From the NCBI GenBank assembly GCA_023433775.1, contig JAEYTY010000028.1, forward strand, positions 1 through 58,138: 58,138 bases of DNA, read 5' to 3'. The notes under the pieces were generated by a model that saw nothing but the letters and a program-made list of their open reading frames with translations, ran no database searches and was not told where the DNA came from. A program made the translations under genes and the position numbers. Of this stretch, positions 15,933-24,129 are shown one piece after another. Each line of letters opens with the position of its first letter. Position 1 is the first letter of the stretch. The stretch is from Pseudomonadota bacterium. GTDB taxonomy: Bacteria > Pseudomonadota > Alphaproteobacteria > Rhizobiales > Devosiaceae.

Positions 15933-16097
15933 ATGCTATATTATGCTCTCGTCTTTTTCGTGATTGCGCTGATCGCCGGCGTGCTCGGCTTTGGTGGTAT
16001 TGCCGGCGCTTCGGCTGGCATCGCGCAGATCCTGTTCTTCCTGTTCCTGGCTTTCCTCGTGATCTCGCTGGTTGTGGGCCTCGTTCGCCGGACCTAG
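15933..16097 (+). CDS. DUF1328 (UPF0391) small membrane protein
   Basis: This 54-aa protein has two hydrophobic helices joined by a glycine-rich turn (LGFGGIAGASAGIAQ) and ends in VGLVRRT. That is the DUF1328/YtjA signature, found in proteobacteria and often linked with stress or stationary phase. The ribosome-binding site is GGAGAT at 15923-15928, 4 nt before the ATG. It sits between two intrinsic terminators and is therefore monocistronic. A GGAAC at 15876 lacks a correctly spaced CGTT, so EcfG control is not supported. Molecular function is unknown. Confidence 0.88.
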   Translation: MLYYALVFFVIALIAGVLGFGGIAGASAGIAQILFFLFLAFLVISLVVGLVRRT

Positions 16098-16116
16098 GAC
16101 ACGATAGACATCCTGC

Positions 16117-16146
16117 AAAAGGCCGCCTCCACCGAGGCGGCCTTTT
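16117..16146. terminator. Intrinsic terminator (bidirectional)
   Basis: AAAAGGCCGCCTC (16117-16129) pairs with GAGGCGGCCTTTT (16134-16146) over a CACC loop. The T-tract on each strand lets it serve both the DUF1328 gene and the convergent YdcF gene that ends at 16153. Confidence 0.85.
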
Positions 16147-16152
16147 TGTGCG

Positions 16153-16944
16153 CTAAGGCGCGGGAAACAGGTCCGCAATCCGCCCGCTGGCGGCGTACGC
16201 CACCAAGCCGATCCACTCCCGTATCGCCGTGGTGGCCAAGGCGAAGTTGTCCACGGCATCGTCCGGATCGAGACGGAAAATCTCATTGCCCGTACTGCGA
16301 TAATCGGTTGGCCAAGGGATGACCGAGATACCCTCGGCCCTGAACAGTCCAACGGAGCGCGGCATGTGGAACGCTGATGTGACCAGCAAGGTGGCGCCGG
16401 ATTGCTCCGCCAGCAGGGTTTTGAGAAAGCTGGCATTTTCGGCGGTGTTGCGCGCTTCGCTCTCGAGCAGCAACCGTTCCGGGGCAATGCCCTGCGCCAG
16501 AAAGAAGCGGTGCGCTGTTTCGGCCTCGGTCTCACCAGCGTCGGTTAGAGAGCCAATGCCGCCGCTAAAGATGATTGACGCATTGGGATAGGTACGCGCC
16601 AGAACCAGCGCTTCCGTCATTCGGTCAGCGGCCATATTGAGCTCGGCGACGCCACGCGCCTGGCTGACAGTTCCCACGCTTGCCCCACCGAGGACGACAA
16701 TTGCACTGACATTGGCCGGAAGCTCCGCAGGACGCGGGAACCGGTTCTCCAGCGGCTGAATGAGGAGCGCGCCGAGTGTCGTATAGCCCAGAACAGCCAG
16801 GATCAGCACCACGGCCAAATGCACGACCACTGCTGTTCGACGCCACCGCATGGCGGCCAGCACAATGCCAAGCAGCACAAGCAGCGCGATGATGCTCAGT
16901 GGCTGGACAATGATCCACAAAATCTTGGAAGCGACGTAGAACAT
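16153..16944 (-). CDS. YdcF/ElyC family membrane protein (DUF218)
   Basis: This 263-aa protein has two N-terminal transmembrane helices (about 5-30 and 40-62) and a periplasmic DUF218 domain starting with AIVVLGG. It continues through SIIFSGGIG, the acidic ESEARNTAENASF segment and LLVTSAFHMPRS, all characteristic of the YdcF/SanA/ElyC family. ElyC in E. coli affects peptidoglycan precursor assembly at low temperature; the biochemical reaction is not established. It is monocistronic by position, sharing a terminator with the convergent DUF1328 gene, and follows the GGDEF-EAL gene on the same strand after a 64-nt gap. Confidence 0.88.
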   Translation of the reverse strand: MFYVASKILWIIVQPLSIIALLVLLGIVLAAMRWRRTAVVVHLAVVLILAVLGYTTLGALLIQPLENRFPRPAELPANVSAIVVLGGASVGTVSQARGVAELNMAADRMTEALVLARTYPNASIIFSGGIGSLTDAGETEAETAHRFFLAQGIAPERLLLESEARNTAENASFLKTLLAEQSGATLLVTSAFHMPRSVGLFRAEGISVIPWPTDYRSTGNEIFRLDPDDAVDNFALATTAIREWIGLVAYAASGRIADLFPAP

Positions 16945-17008
16945 GCGTGATCCCGCAGAAGAACCGAGGACACTTGATCAGCCCCCGCGCCTTCTGTCAC
17001 GCCCGCTT

Positions 17009-19399
17009 CTAGCCGGCCATTGATGCGAACGTGATGGCGGCCGGATCGCGCGTGGGCACTGTGGACAGCAGATATTGCGGCAGTTCGCTGCTGTCCAAGG
17101 GATGCGCGAAATAGAAGCCCTGGAGCTGATGACAGGCAATTTCGGAGAGGAACGCGGCCTGTTCGGCAGTCTCGACGCCCTCCGCCGTAATCTTGAGCTT
17201 GAGGGTTTTGCCCAAGGATGCAATGGCGCGGAGAATGTCTCGAGCCACCGTGTCGCGCGTCGATGCCTCGACGAATGAGCGGTCGATCTTGATCTTGTCG
17301 AAGGGGAATTTGAGCAGATAGCTGAGGCTGGAGTAACCCGTGCCGAAATCATCCATGGCAATAGTGACGCCCAGCGACCGGATCTCCGTCAGCTTGTGCA
17401 TGACCTCATCGACATCCTCCATCAGCAGGCCTTCGGTGATCTCGATTTCAAGACGATGTGGCGCGAGCCCCGACAGGTCCAGAGCCTGCCTCAGGATCGC
17501 GCCAATATCGGACCGGCGGAAATGCTTGGCGGACAGATTGACGGCAACCGTCAAATGGTCTGGCCAGGACGCGGCAGCGATGCAGGCCTGCTCGATGGTC
17601 CAATCACCAATGTCTACGATGAGATCGGACTGTTCGGCCAAAGGAATAAAGTCGGTCGGCGGCACCAGCCCACGCTCGGGATGGTTCCAGCGGATCAGCG
17701 CCTCAAAGCCGGTGGGGCGTCCGTCGCTGGCATTGACCAGCGGCTGATAGTGCAACACCAACTCGTTGCGGCCGATGGCGTCGCGCAATTCCACCTCAAG
17801 GCGACGCCGTTCGCGTGCCTCGGAATCCATTTTGATTTCAAAGAAACGGAAGACCGATCGGCCATCGGCCTTGGCGCGATAAAGCGCCAGATCGGCATTG
17901 CTCAAAATCTGGTCCGGCCGGTCACCATGATCGGGCGCGATCGCAATACCGATGCTGGCGCCAATACTGACCATATGCCCGTCGATGACGAAGGGTTTGC
18001 GAATTTCCTCAATGAGGTTCGCGGCCAGCGTCTCAAGATGTTCGACGCTGCATTGGTGCGGCAGGAGAATGGCAAACTCGTCGCCACCGAAGCGCGCGGC
18101 AATATCGGTGTCCCGCACAATGGCGCGAATGCGTTGCGAAACCTGCACCAGCAATTTGTCGCCGGTCATATGCCCGCGGGTATCGTTGACCGCCTTGAAC
18201 TGGTCGAGGTCCAGGAACATCACCGCAAACGCCGCGCCGTAACGCTCCAACCGCGCCACGCAATGGGTCAGCTGTTCGGTGAATTTTGCACGGTTCAACA
18301 GGCCCGTCATTGAATCATGATGGGCCAGCATGGTGATGCGGCGTTCAAAGATTTTTCGCTCGCTGATATCCGACCCGCTGCCGATATAGCCGAGATAATT
18401 GCCGCTTTCGTCGAAGGCCGGTTTGCCTGTGAGGCTCCACCAGCGCTCATCATCGCCGGCAATAATCTGCATTTCAACGTCCTGAAACGTCTGCCGCGCC
18501 GCGACGTCCCACTCGATCTGAGCCATAAGCGGATCGTCTGATGCGGTTATGCCCTGCAGGAAGCCGACGAAATCCGCGCCAAGCAACGTCTCTTCGTCTA
18601 GGCCCGTAGCCGCTGAAAAACCAGCCGTCATCCGGTTGATGCTGCCATCGGGCTGAAAGCCCCAGATCCAATCGGATGTCGTCTGCTCGAACTCGCGCAG
18701 CAAAAGACCAATGATTTCACCCTTCTCCTGCACCAGCATTTCGGAGGCGCGAAAGGCCACGAAGCCGGAGGCATGGGTAAACGTCATGGTCACCATGATC
18801 GAGGTGAAACCCATCAACAACGACGCCTGCACCCAGAGATCGCCGGACTGATTGAGACCTGACAGCCCACTGATGGAACCCACGATCAGTGGAATGGTGA
18901 AGGCAGCCATGGCCTGCGGGTAATGGATCAGCGCCATCATCGACACGCAGAGCAGGCCACCAGCGCCGATAAGGGCCGCGCCGCGCAAGGTGGAATTCTG
19001 ATCGACGGGCAACACGGAAATCGCCACGGCCCAGAGCCCGCCGGCCAGCAGTGCGGAGACTATCGTGCGTGTCGCATTGCGGCTGTTTTGCAGAACATGC
19101 CCTTTGCGGGGCGCCAAGGCACGGTAGGTGGCGTAGAGAAAAATCAGGTTGGCGGAGAGCAGCAGCGAGAGAATAAGCGGAAAGCGCGATGTGTCTTGGG
19201 TCAGGATAACAAAAATCACCGAGACAATCAGCGAGGCTGTGAGCAAAGCCGGCATCATGCGGCTGACGGACGCCAGTTGCTGGCCTAGCAGTTTGTCTCG
19301 CACCGACGCCGACAGGTCACTCGCGCCAATGGCGCGGTCGACAAAATTGTTGATGAGACGTAGGACGCCCGGCGTGAACATGGCCGGACATTGCCGCAT
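17009..19399 (-). CDS. Membrane GGDEF-EAL cyclic-di-GMP enzyme with PAS
   Basis: This 796-aa protein has six or seven hydrophobic N-terminal segments (about 45-215) forming a membrane domain, a PAS domain (about 230-345), then GGDEF and EAL domains. The cyclase motif FGGDEF is at 437-442 and the phosphodiesterase motif EAL at 566-568, with the downstream MDDFGTGYSS loop and AEGVETAEQ. Both halves look catalytically complete, so it could make or break cyclic-di-GMP; direction depends on the unknown signal. I use ATG 19399; a GTG at 19405 adds two residues, and neither has a good ribosome-binding site. A large inverted repeat lies directly upstream. Confidence 0.9.
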   Translation of the reverse strand: MRQCPAMFTPGVLRLINNFVDRAIGASDLSASVRDKLLGQQLASVSRMMPALLTASLIVSVIFVILTQDTSRFPLILSLLLSANLIFLYATYRALAPRKGHVLQNSRNATRTIVSALLAGGLWAVAISVLPVDQNSTLRGAALIGAGGLLCVSMMALIHYPQAMAAFTIPLIVGSISGLSGLNQSGDLWVQASLLMGFTSIMVTMTFTHASGFVAFRASEMLVQEKGEIIGLLLREFEQTTSDWIWGFQPDGSINRMTAGFSAATGLDEETLLGADFVGFLQGITASDDPLMAQIEWDVAARQTFQDVEMQIIAGDDERWWSLTGKPAFDESGNYLGYIGSGSDISERKIFERRITMLAHHDSMTGLLNRAKFTEQLTHCVARLERYGAAFAVMFLDLDQFKAVNDTRGHMTGDKLLVQVSQRIRAIVRDTDIAARFGGDEFAILLPHQCSVEHLETLAANLIEEIRKPFVIDGHMVSIGASIGIAIAPDHGDRPDQILSNADLALYRAKADGRSVFRFFEIKMDSEARERRRLEVELRDAIGRNELVLHYQPLVNASDGRPTGFEALIRWNHPERGLVPPTDFIPLAEQSDLIVDIGDWTIEQACIAAASWPDHLTVAVNLSAKHFRRSDIGAILRQALDLSGLAPHRLEIEITEGLLMEDVDEVMHKLTEIRSLGVTIAMDDFGTGYSSLSYLLKFPFDKIKIDRSFVEASTRDTVARDILRAIASLGKTLKLKITAEGVETAEQAAFLSEIACHQLQGFYFAHPLDSSELPQYLLSTVPTRDPAAITFASMAG

Positions 19400-19408
19400 G
19401 TGCACTTA

Positions 19409-19485
19409 ATTTTGCGTGTGTAACGATATGCTCACAACTACCAAACAGGACGCCGAGCAATTGAAATTATTGCGTTACACAAAAT
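19409..19485. promoter_or_regulatory. Spaced inverted repeat upstream of the GGDEF-EAL gene
   Basis: GTGTAACG (19418-19425) is mirrored by CGTTACAC (19473-19480). Immediately outside each arm ATTTTG (19409-19414) is mirrored by CAAAAT (19480-19485). The arms bracket about 47 nt just before the GGDEF-EAL start. This may be a pair of operator half-sites. Confidence 0.35.
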
Positions 19486-19506
19486 AAACTCAACCCAGCA
19501 AGTAAA

Positions 19507-19529
19507 GCTGGCCGAAGAGATCGGCCAGC
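19507..19529 (-). terminator. Terminator hairpin after uxuA
   Basis: GCTGGCCGA (19507-19515) and TCGGCCAGC (19521-19529) form a perfect 9-bp stem with an AGAGA loop. On the minus strand it is followed by TTTACTT, a weak T-tract. It lies 20 nt after the uxuA stop. Confidence 0.65.
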
Positions 19530-19549
19530 CCGCTTGATGTTGACGAATT

Positions 19550-20770
19550 TTACTCGGACGCCAGGCCAAGCTTAGCGTGTTCAAACGCGGCCATAACACC
19601 GCGAAGCTCAGCCAATCCCTTCATGCGCCCAATGGTCGGATATCCCGGCTGCGAGCGGCGACCGAGATCGTCGAGAATGTCTTGGCCATGGTCAGGCCGC
19701 ATCGGAATGGTGTGATCCTTGCGGCCCGCCGCCTTGCGGCGGTTTTCTTCCCGCACCACAGCCGCGATGAGGGCAACCATATCCACGTCGCCAGCCAGAT
19801 GCTCGCTTTCGAAGAACGAGCCGACAATGTCGCCCGTGTCACGTTTGACATTGCGCAGATGCAGGAAGTGCACCTTGTCGCCCAGGCGATCCATCATGCC
19901 CGGCAGGTCATTGTCCGGGCGTGCGCCCAGAGAACCAGAGCACAGCGTCATGCCATTGGCCTGACTGTCCACAGCGTCCAGAATGTATTTGTAGTCGGCC
20001 TCGGTCGACATAACGCGCGGCAGGCCCAGAAGCGCGAATGGTGGATCATCCGGGTGGCAGCAGAGCCTTATCCCCAGCTCTTCCGCCGTCGGCACGACTT
20101 CCTCGAGGAAGTTGACAAAGTGGGTACGCAACTGTTCGCGGCTGATAGCGCCATATTCGCTGAGATGGGACTGCACGTCTTCCAGCGACATGGACTCGGT
20201 CGAGCCCGGCAGGCCCATGGTCACGTTGCGCGCCAGCTGCTTCTTTTCATCCTCGCTCATGGCCTCGCTACGTCGCGCAGCTTCGTCGGCAATGGCATTG
20301 GTGTAGTCGGCCGGCGCGCCCGGACGCTTGAGGATGTGAATGTCGAAGGCGGCGAAATCATTGATATCGAACCGCATACAGGAGCCGCCATTCGGCACGG
20401 TCCAGCGCAGATCAGTCCGCGTCCAATCGAGGACAGGCATGAAATTGTAGCAGACGACCTCAATGCCGGTGGCCGCCAGGTTGCGCATCGACGTCTTGTA
20501 ATTGTCGATATGGGCGCGCCAGTCGCCCTTCTGCTTCTTGATGTCCTCGCTGACTGGCAGGCTTTCCACCACATCCCAGGTCAGGCCCGACTTGGACCCA
20601 TCCTTGCGCGTGGCGATCTCGCGGTGGCGCTTGGCGATTTCCTCCGGCGTCCAGACGGCGCCATTGGGCACATGATGCAACGCGCTGACAATGCCAACTG
20701 CGCCGGCCTGAGTCACATCATCGATACTGGTCAGGTCCTTGGGGCCGAACCACCGCCACGTCTGTCGCAA
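19550..20770 (-). CDS. uxuA: Mannonate dehydratase
   Basis: This 406-aa protein begins LRQTWRWFGPKD, the hallmark N-terminus of UxuA, which dehydrates D-mannonate to 2-keto-3-deoxy-D-gluconate in glucuronate catabolism. Internal landmarks include CYNFMPVLDWTRT, CCHPDDPP and FLHLRNVKRD, carrying the metal-binding Cys, His and Asp residues of the family. The initiation codon is TTG at 20770 with GGAGG 7 nt upstream; no ATG or GTG is placed to include the conserved start. The frame is open further upstream but that sequence is not UxuA-like. It lies in the uronate region, next to a TTGTATG heptamer also found at the TRAP promoter. Confidence 0.92.
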   Translation of the reverse strand: MRQTWRWFGPKDLTSIDDVTQAGAVGIVSALHHVPNGAVWTPEEIAKRHREIATRKDGSKSGLTWDVVESLPVSEDIKKQKGDWRAHIDNYKTSMRNLAATGIEVVCYNFMPVLDWTRTDLRWTVPNGGSCMRFDINDFAAFDIHILKRPGAPADYTNAIADEAARRSEAMSEDEKKQLARNVTMGLPGSTESMSLEDVQSHLSEYGAISREQLRTHFVNFLEEVVPTAEELGIRLCCHPDDPPFALLGLPRVMSTEADYKYILDAVDSQANGMTLCSGSLGARPDNDLPGMMDRLGDKVHFLHLRNVKRDTGDIVGSFFESEHLAGDVDMVALIAAVVREENRRKAAGRKDHTIPMRPDHGQDILDDLGRRSQPGYPTIGRMKGLAELRGVMAAFEHAKLGLASE

Positions 20771-20861
20771 AATCAAGCCTCCATTCTTGTATGGTGGTTT
20801 AGTGACATAGAGTTGGCTTGCCGAACAGTCCCGTTTTTCCACATGGAGGGACTTCGCCCAG

Positions 20862-21479
20862 CTATTTGCGCATCTCGCGGTCGTAAACGAATTTGGGCAT
20901 TTCCCATTTGAAAGCAATTGCCGCCACGCGGAGCGGGAAGCCAATGCCCATGGCGACCAGCGCCATGACCTCGGTCGAAAGGCCCGCCGTCAAACCGATA
21001 TAGTAAACCGCACCCGTCACGATAGAGACGGTGGCGTAGAGCTCGCCTCGAAAGACAAGCGGAATATCGTTGCACAGCACGTCGCGCATGATGCCGCCGG
21101 CTATGCCCGTCACCATTCCGGCCACGATAACGATGATCGGATGCGCGGCAATTTCGATGGCCACATTGCAGCCGATGATCGAGAACACAACGAGCCCCAG
21201 CGCGTCGAGCAGCAGGAACGGCCAGCGCAGCCGGTCCACGATCTGCGCCATGGCGATGGTCAGCAGTGCCGCGCCACAAACCAGCAGCAGAAGATAGGGA
21301 TTGGCGACCCAGACGAGCGGATAGTGATCGAGGATCATGTCGCGGATCGTGCCGCCGCCAAGCGCCGTGACGCAGGCGATGATGCAGACGCCGAACCAGT
21401 CCATGTTCCGCCGCCCCGCGGCCAGCGCCGCAGTCATCGCCTCCGCCGTTATGGCGATGTAGAAAATGGTGATCAGCAT
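20862..21479 (-). CDS. TRIC-type (UPF0126) cation channel family protein
   Basis: This 205-aa membrane protein has seven predicted helices built as a repeat of two similar halves. Each half has the glycine-rich motif with arginine-aspartate: ALGGGTIRDMIL at about 41-52 and GIAGGIMRDVLC at about 127-138. This is the UPF0126/YadS family, related to trimeric intracellular cation channels and structurally shown in prokaryotes to form potassium-permeable trimers. ATG 21479 is preceded by AGGA at good distance. It sits 91 nt upstream of uxuA on the same strand; a link to uronate use is not evident. Confidence 0.87.
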   Translation of the reverse strand: MLITIFYIAITAEAMTAALAAGRRNMDWFGVCIIACVTALGGGTIRDMILDHYPLVWVANPYLLLLVCGAALLTIAMAQIVDRLRWPFLLLDALGLVVFSIIGCNVAIEIAAHPIIVIVAGMVTGIAGGIMRDVLCNDIPLVFRGELYATVSIVTGAVYYIGLTAGLSTEVMALVAMGIGFPLRVAAIAFKWEMPKFVYDREMRK

Positions 21480-21570
21480 GGGTCGATCCTGAAGCCGCGG
21501 CAAAACCGGGTTGTACCTGCCGTTCCGGCGCAGCACCATACCCGACCCAATCCAGCCTCAGGTCAAGGCC

Positions 21571-22191
21571 ATGCGTAAGCCCGTCTCCGTCCACGCCCTC
21601 GAGAAATTCGGCCGCATCAGGTTGTCGGAAAGCTTCTTCATGCGCGATTTTCTCTACTCGGAAATCGCGGCCATCCATGGCTTCATCAATGTGCCCGATG
21701 ATCCGGACCTGGCAATCACAGCCGGTACGCGTCTTTGCGAGGACCTGCTTGAACCGCTGCAGCAGCGCTTTGGCCGGGTGACCATCCGTTCGGCCTATCG
21801 CTCGCCCGAAGTCAATGGCTTCGGCAATGCCAAGGGCTTCAATTGCGGCAGCAACGACTCCAATTTCGCCGGGCACATATGGGACAGACGCGACGCCGAA
21901 GGGCGCATGGGCGCCACAGCCTGCATCATCGTCAATCGCTTTATCCCCTATTACGAGCGCACCGGGGATTGGGAGGCGATGGCATGGTGGGTGCACGACC
22001 ACCTGCCCTATCACGATATGCAGTTTTTCCCGCGCTTTGCGGCCTTCAACCTCACATGGCGCGAGCAATCGGAGCGGAGAATCTCCAGTTTCATTCCACC
22101 CCGCAGAGGCGTGCTGACCAGGTCTGGAATGGAGAATTGGAGTGGCAAACACGAGAGCGCCTATGCGCCTTTCTTGCTGAGCTTGGACTAA
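21571..22191 (+). CDS. Uncharacterised protein with M15-peptidase-like features
   Basis: I do not recognise a named family for this 206-aa protein. Residues 24-95 (SESFFMRDFLYSEIAAIHG, then RLCEDLLEPLQQRFG, then IRSAYRSPEVN) follow the layout of M15-type D-Ala-D-Ala peptidases, including the SxYRSPxVN-like stretch. A histidine comes next (FAGHIWD), and a second region has WWVHDHLPYHDMQFFP. The usual zinc-site spacing is not clearly present, so it may be an inactive or divergent peptidoglycan-related domain. It has no signal peptide. ATG 21571 is chosen because the conserved-looking part begins soon after. It diverges from the TRIC gene and overlaps the convergent cupin gene by 4 nt. Confidence 0.6.
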   Translation: MRKPVSVHALEKFGRIRLSESFFMRDFLYSEIAAIHGFINVPDDPDLAITAGTRLCEDLLEPLQQRFGRVTIRSAYRSPEVNGFGNAKGFNCGSNDSNFAGHIWDRRDAEGRMGATACIIVNRFIPYYERTGDWEAMAWWVHDHLPYHDMQFFPRFAAFNLTWREQSERRISSFIPPRRGVLTRSGMENWSGKHESAYAPFLLSLD

Positions 22192-22529
22192 AGAAAATCC
22201 GCCCGGTGTGGAGTGAAGACATCAACCAGCCGGCCCTTTTCCAGCGCCACAACGCCATGCATCAGGCCTGACGGGACGATGAAACTACCGCCTTGTTCGA
22301 CGATCTCGGTGACGCCATCAATGGTCACTTCAAAGCGGCCCTCAGCCACATAGCTCACCTGGATATGCGGGTGATTGTGCAGCGCGCCGACAGCGCCTTT
22401 TTCAAATCCGAACTCGACCTGCATCAGCTCGGGCGTGTGGATCAGAACGCGGCGCGTATTGCCCGGCGCCAGAACAGTCCATTCGGTATCGCCGGGCTGC
22501 GCGAAGAGTTTTTGTTCAGTCATTGTCAT
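22188..22529 (-). CDS. Small cupin protein of the uronate operon
   Basis: This 113-aa single cupin domain has metal-ligand-type motifs ALHNHPHIQVSYVAEG (about 50-65) and PSGLMHGVVALEKG (about 86-99). Such small cupins are frequent next to kduI/kduD and are suspected to bind or isomerise sugar acids, but no activity is proven. Its ATG overlaps the kduD stop by one base at 22529, so it is the last gene of the TRAP-gntR-kduI-kduD operon. Histidines are positioned for a metal site. It could act as a mutarotase-like or sensor protein. Confidence 0.8.
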   Translation of the reverse strand: MTMTEQKLFAQPGDTEWTVLAPGNTRRVLIHTPELMQVEFGFEKGAVGALHNHPHIQVSYVAEGRFEVTIDGVTEIVEQGGSFIVPSGLMHGVVALEKGRLVDVFTPHRADFL

Positions 22530-23290
22530 TACCTCGCCAGCCAGCCGCCATCGACGGGGATGACAGCGCCATGCATGTAGTTCGATGCGGGAGCCAGCAG
22601 AAACACAGCCGCGTCACCGATATCGGAGGGCACGCCCCAGCGGCCGATGGGAATGCGGTCAAGGATGGCGGCGGAGCGGTCCGGGTCGTTGCGCAGAGCT
22701 TCGGTATTGTTGGTTTCGATATAGCCGGGCGCGATCGCGTTCACATTGATGCCTTTAGCCGCCCACTCATTGGCCAATAGCCTCGTAATGCCTAACACGC
22801 CGCTCTTAGACGCCGTGTAGCTGGCGACGCGAATGCCGCCCTGAAAGCTGAGCATCGAGGCGACATTGACAATGCGCGCGGGCCTGTTGGCGGCCAGCGC
22901 TTTGCGGCCCATGGATTGGCAGAGAAAGAACATCGACTTGATGTTCACATCCATCACGGCATCCCAATCGGCCTCGGTGAAATCGACCGCGTCGGCACGC
23001 TTGATGATACCGGCATTGTTGACCAGCCCGTCGATAGGGCCGTGATCGTCCCACGCCTTGTCGAACATGGCCTGCGCCGCTGAGGTGGAGCCGAGGTCAG
23101 CATTGACCTCAACGAAATCGGCGCCCTGCCCGGCCATGAGCGAGGCCGTGATTTCCATGCTGGAGCGACCGACACCGATGACCTTGCCACCGGCGCGACC
23201 AATCGAGAGGGCAATGCCCTGCCCGATGCCAGTATTGGCACCGGTGACCATCACCGTCTTACCGGAAAGACTAAAGGCGCTGAGGTCCAT
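22529..23290 (-). CDS. kduD: 2-dehydro-3-deoxy-D-gluconate 5-dehydrogenase
   Basis: This 253-aa short-chain dehydrogenase has the glycine-rich cofactor motif GANTGIGQG (17-25), NNAG (91-94) and the catalytic S145-Y158-K162. KduD interconverts 2,5-diketo-3-deoxygluconate and 2-keto-3-deoxygluconate with NAD(H) in pectin and glycosaminoglycan uronate breakdown. The assignment rests on its position: it starts at the last base of kduI and ends at the first base of the cupin gene. Its ATG shares base 23290 with the kduI stop codon. Confidence 0.9.
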   Translation of the reverse strand: MDLSAFSLSGKTVMVTGANTGIGQGIALSIGRAGGKVIGVGRSSMEITASLMAGQGADFVEVNADLGSTSAAQAMFDKAWDDHGPIDGLVNNAGIIKRADAVDFTEADWDAVMDVNIKSMFFLCQSMGRKALAANRPARIVNVASMLSFQGGIRVASYTASKSGVLGITRLLANEWAAKGINVNAIAPGYIETNNTEALRNDPDRSAAILDRIPIGRWGVPSDIGDAAVFLLAPASNYMHGAVIPVDGGWLAR

Positions 23291-24120
23291 CAGCGCAGGT
23301 CCTCCATGGCGACTTTTTCGACGTCAGTGTAGTCGACATTGTCGCCCGCCATGGCCCAGATGAAAGTGTAGGCGCCGGTGCCAGCGCCACAATGGATCGA
23401 CCAGGGCGGGGAAATGACAGCCTGCTCATTGCGCACGATGAGGTGCCGGCTTTCCTGTGGCTCACCCATCAGATGCACGACAAAAGCATCCGGCTTCAGA
23501 TCGAAATAGAGATAGGCCTCCATGCGGCGGTCATGCACATGCGCCGGCATGGTGTTCCACAGCGAGCCGGGCGCGAACTGGGTCAGGCCAACGACGAGCT
23601 GGCAGGTCTTGACGCTGTCCGCGTTCACATACTGAAAAATCGAGCGCTCATTGGCGGTCTCGTTGGCGCCGAGGTCCAGCCGCTTGGCGCTGGCCTTTTG
23701 CAGGAGCGTGGTCGGATAGCTGGCGTGCGCCGGTGCGCTGAGCAGGTAGAATTTCGCCCCTGCGCCCGAAAAGCTGACATCCTTGGCACCCATCCCGACA
23801 TAGAGCATGTCATGGGGTCCAACGGCGTGATCGGCACCATCAACTGAGATCGTGCCGGCAGCGCCGATATTGACCGCGATCATCTCACGACGGTCGAGGA
23901 AGTTGTCGGTGCCCGTCGGCTTGATGGTCTCAAGGGTCAGCGCGCCGGCGGATGGCACGGCGCCGCCGACGGCCATGCGATCATAATGGGTATAGGTCCA
24001 GCGTACGGCGCCTTCAGAAAACAGATCATCGATCAGGAAGTTTTCGCGCAGCTCATCGGTGCCCAGGCCCGCCGCGCTAACCGGATCAATGGCAAAACGA
24101 ATGTCAAAATCGGTAGTCAT
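23290..24120 (-). CDS. kduI: 5-dehydro-4-deoxy-D-glucuronate isomerase
   Basis: This 276-aa cupin-fold isomerase matches the family length. The zinc-binding residues are visible in MPAHVHDRRMEAYLYF (two His and a Glu) and SPPWSIHCGAGT (a third His). KduI converts 4-deoxy-L-threo-5-hexosulose uronate, the spontaneous product of unsaturated uronates released by pectate or glycosaminoglycan lyases, to 2,5-diketo-3-deoxygluconate, the KduD substrate. It follows the GntR gene after 9 nt and overlaps kduD by one base. It indicates that the organism takes up unsaturated uronates, although no lyase gene is in the window. Confidence 0.94.
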   Translation of the reverse strand: MTTDFDIRFAIDPVSAAGLGTDELRENFLIDDLFSEGAVRWTYTHYDRMAVGGAVPSAGALTLETIKPTGTDNFLDRREMIAVNIGAAGTISVDGADHAVGPHDMLYVGMGAKDVSFSGAGAKFYLLSAPAHASYPTTLLQKASAKRLDLGANETANERSIFQYVNADSVKTCQLVVGLTQFAPGSLWNTMPAHVHDRRMEAYLYFDLKPDAFVVHLMGEPQESRHLIVRNEQAVISPPWSIHCGAGTGAYTFIWAMAGDNVDYTDVEKVAMEDLR

Positions 24121-24129
24121 ATCAATATC

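Noticed and set aside
19577..20911. 444-codon plus-strand open frame opposite uxuA
   Set aside because: It is antisense to a clear UxuA protein and has shadow-type composition.
20773..22152. Long 459-codon minus-strand open frame across the TRIC gene region
   Set aside because: It is a shadow frame overlapping the TRIC-type and M15-like genes, with low-quality Arg/His-rich sequence and no domain.
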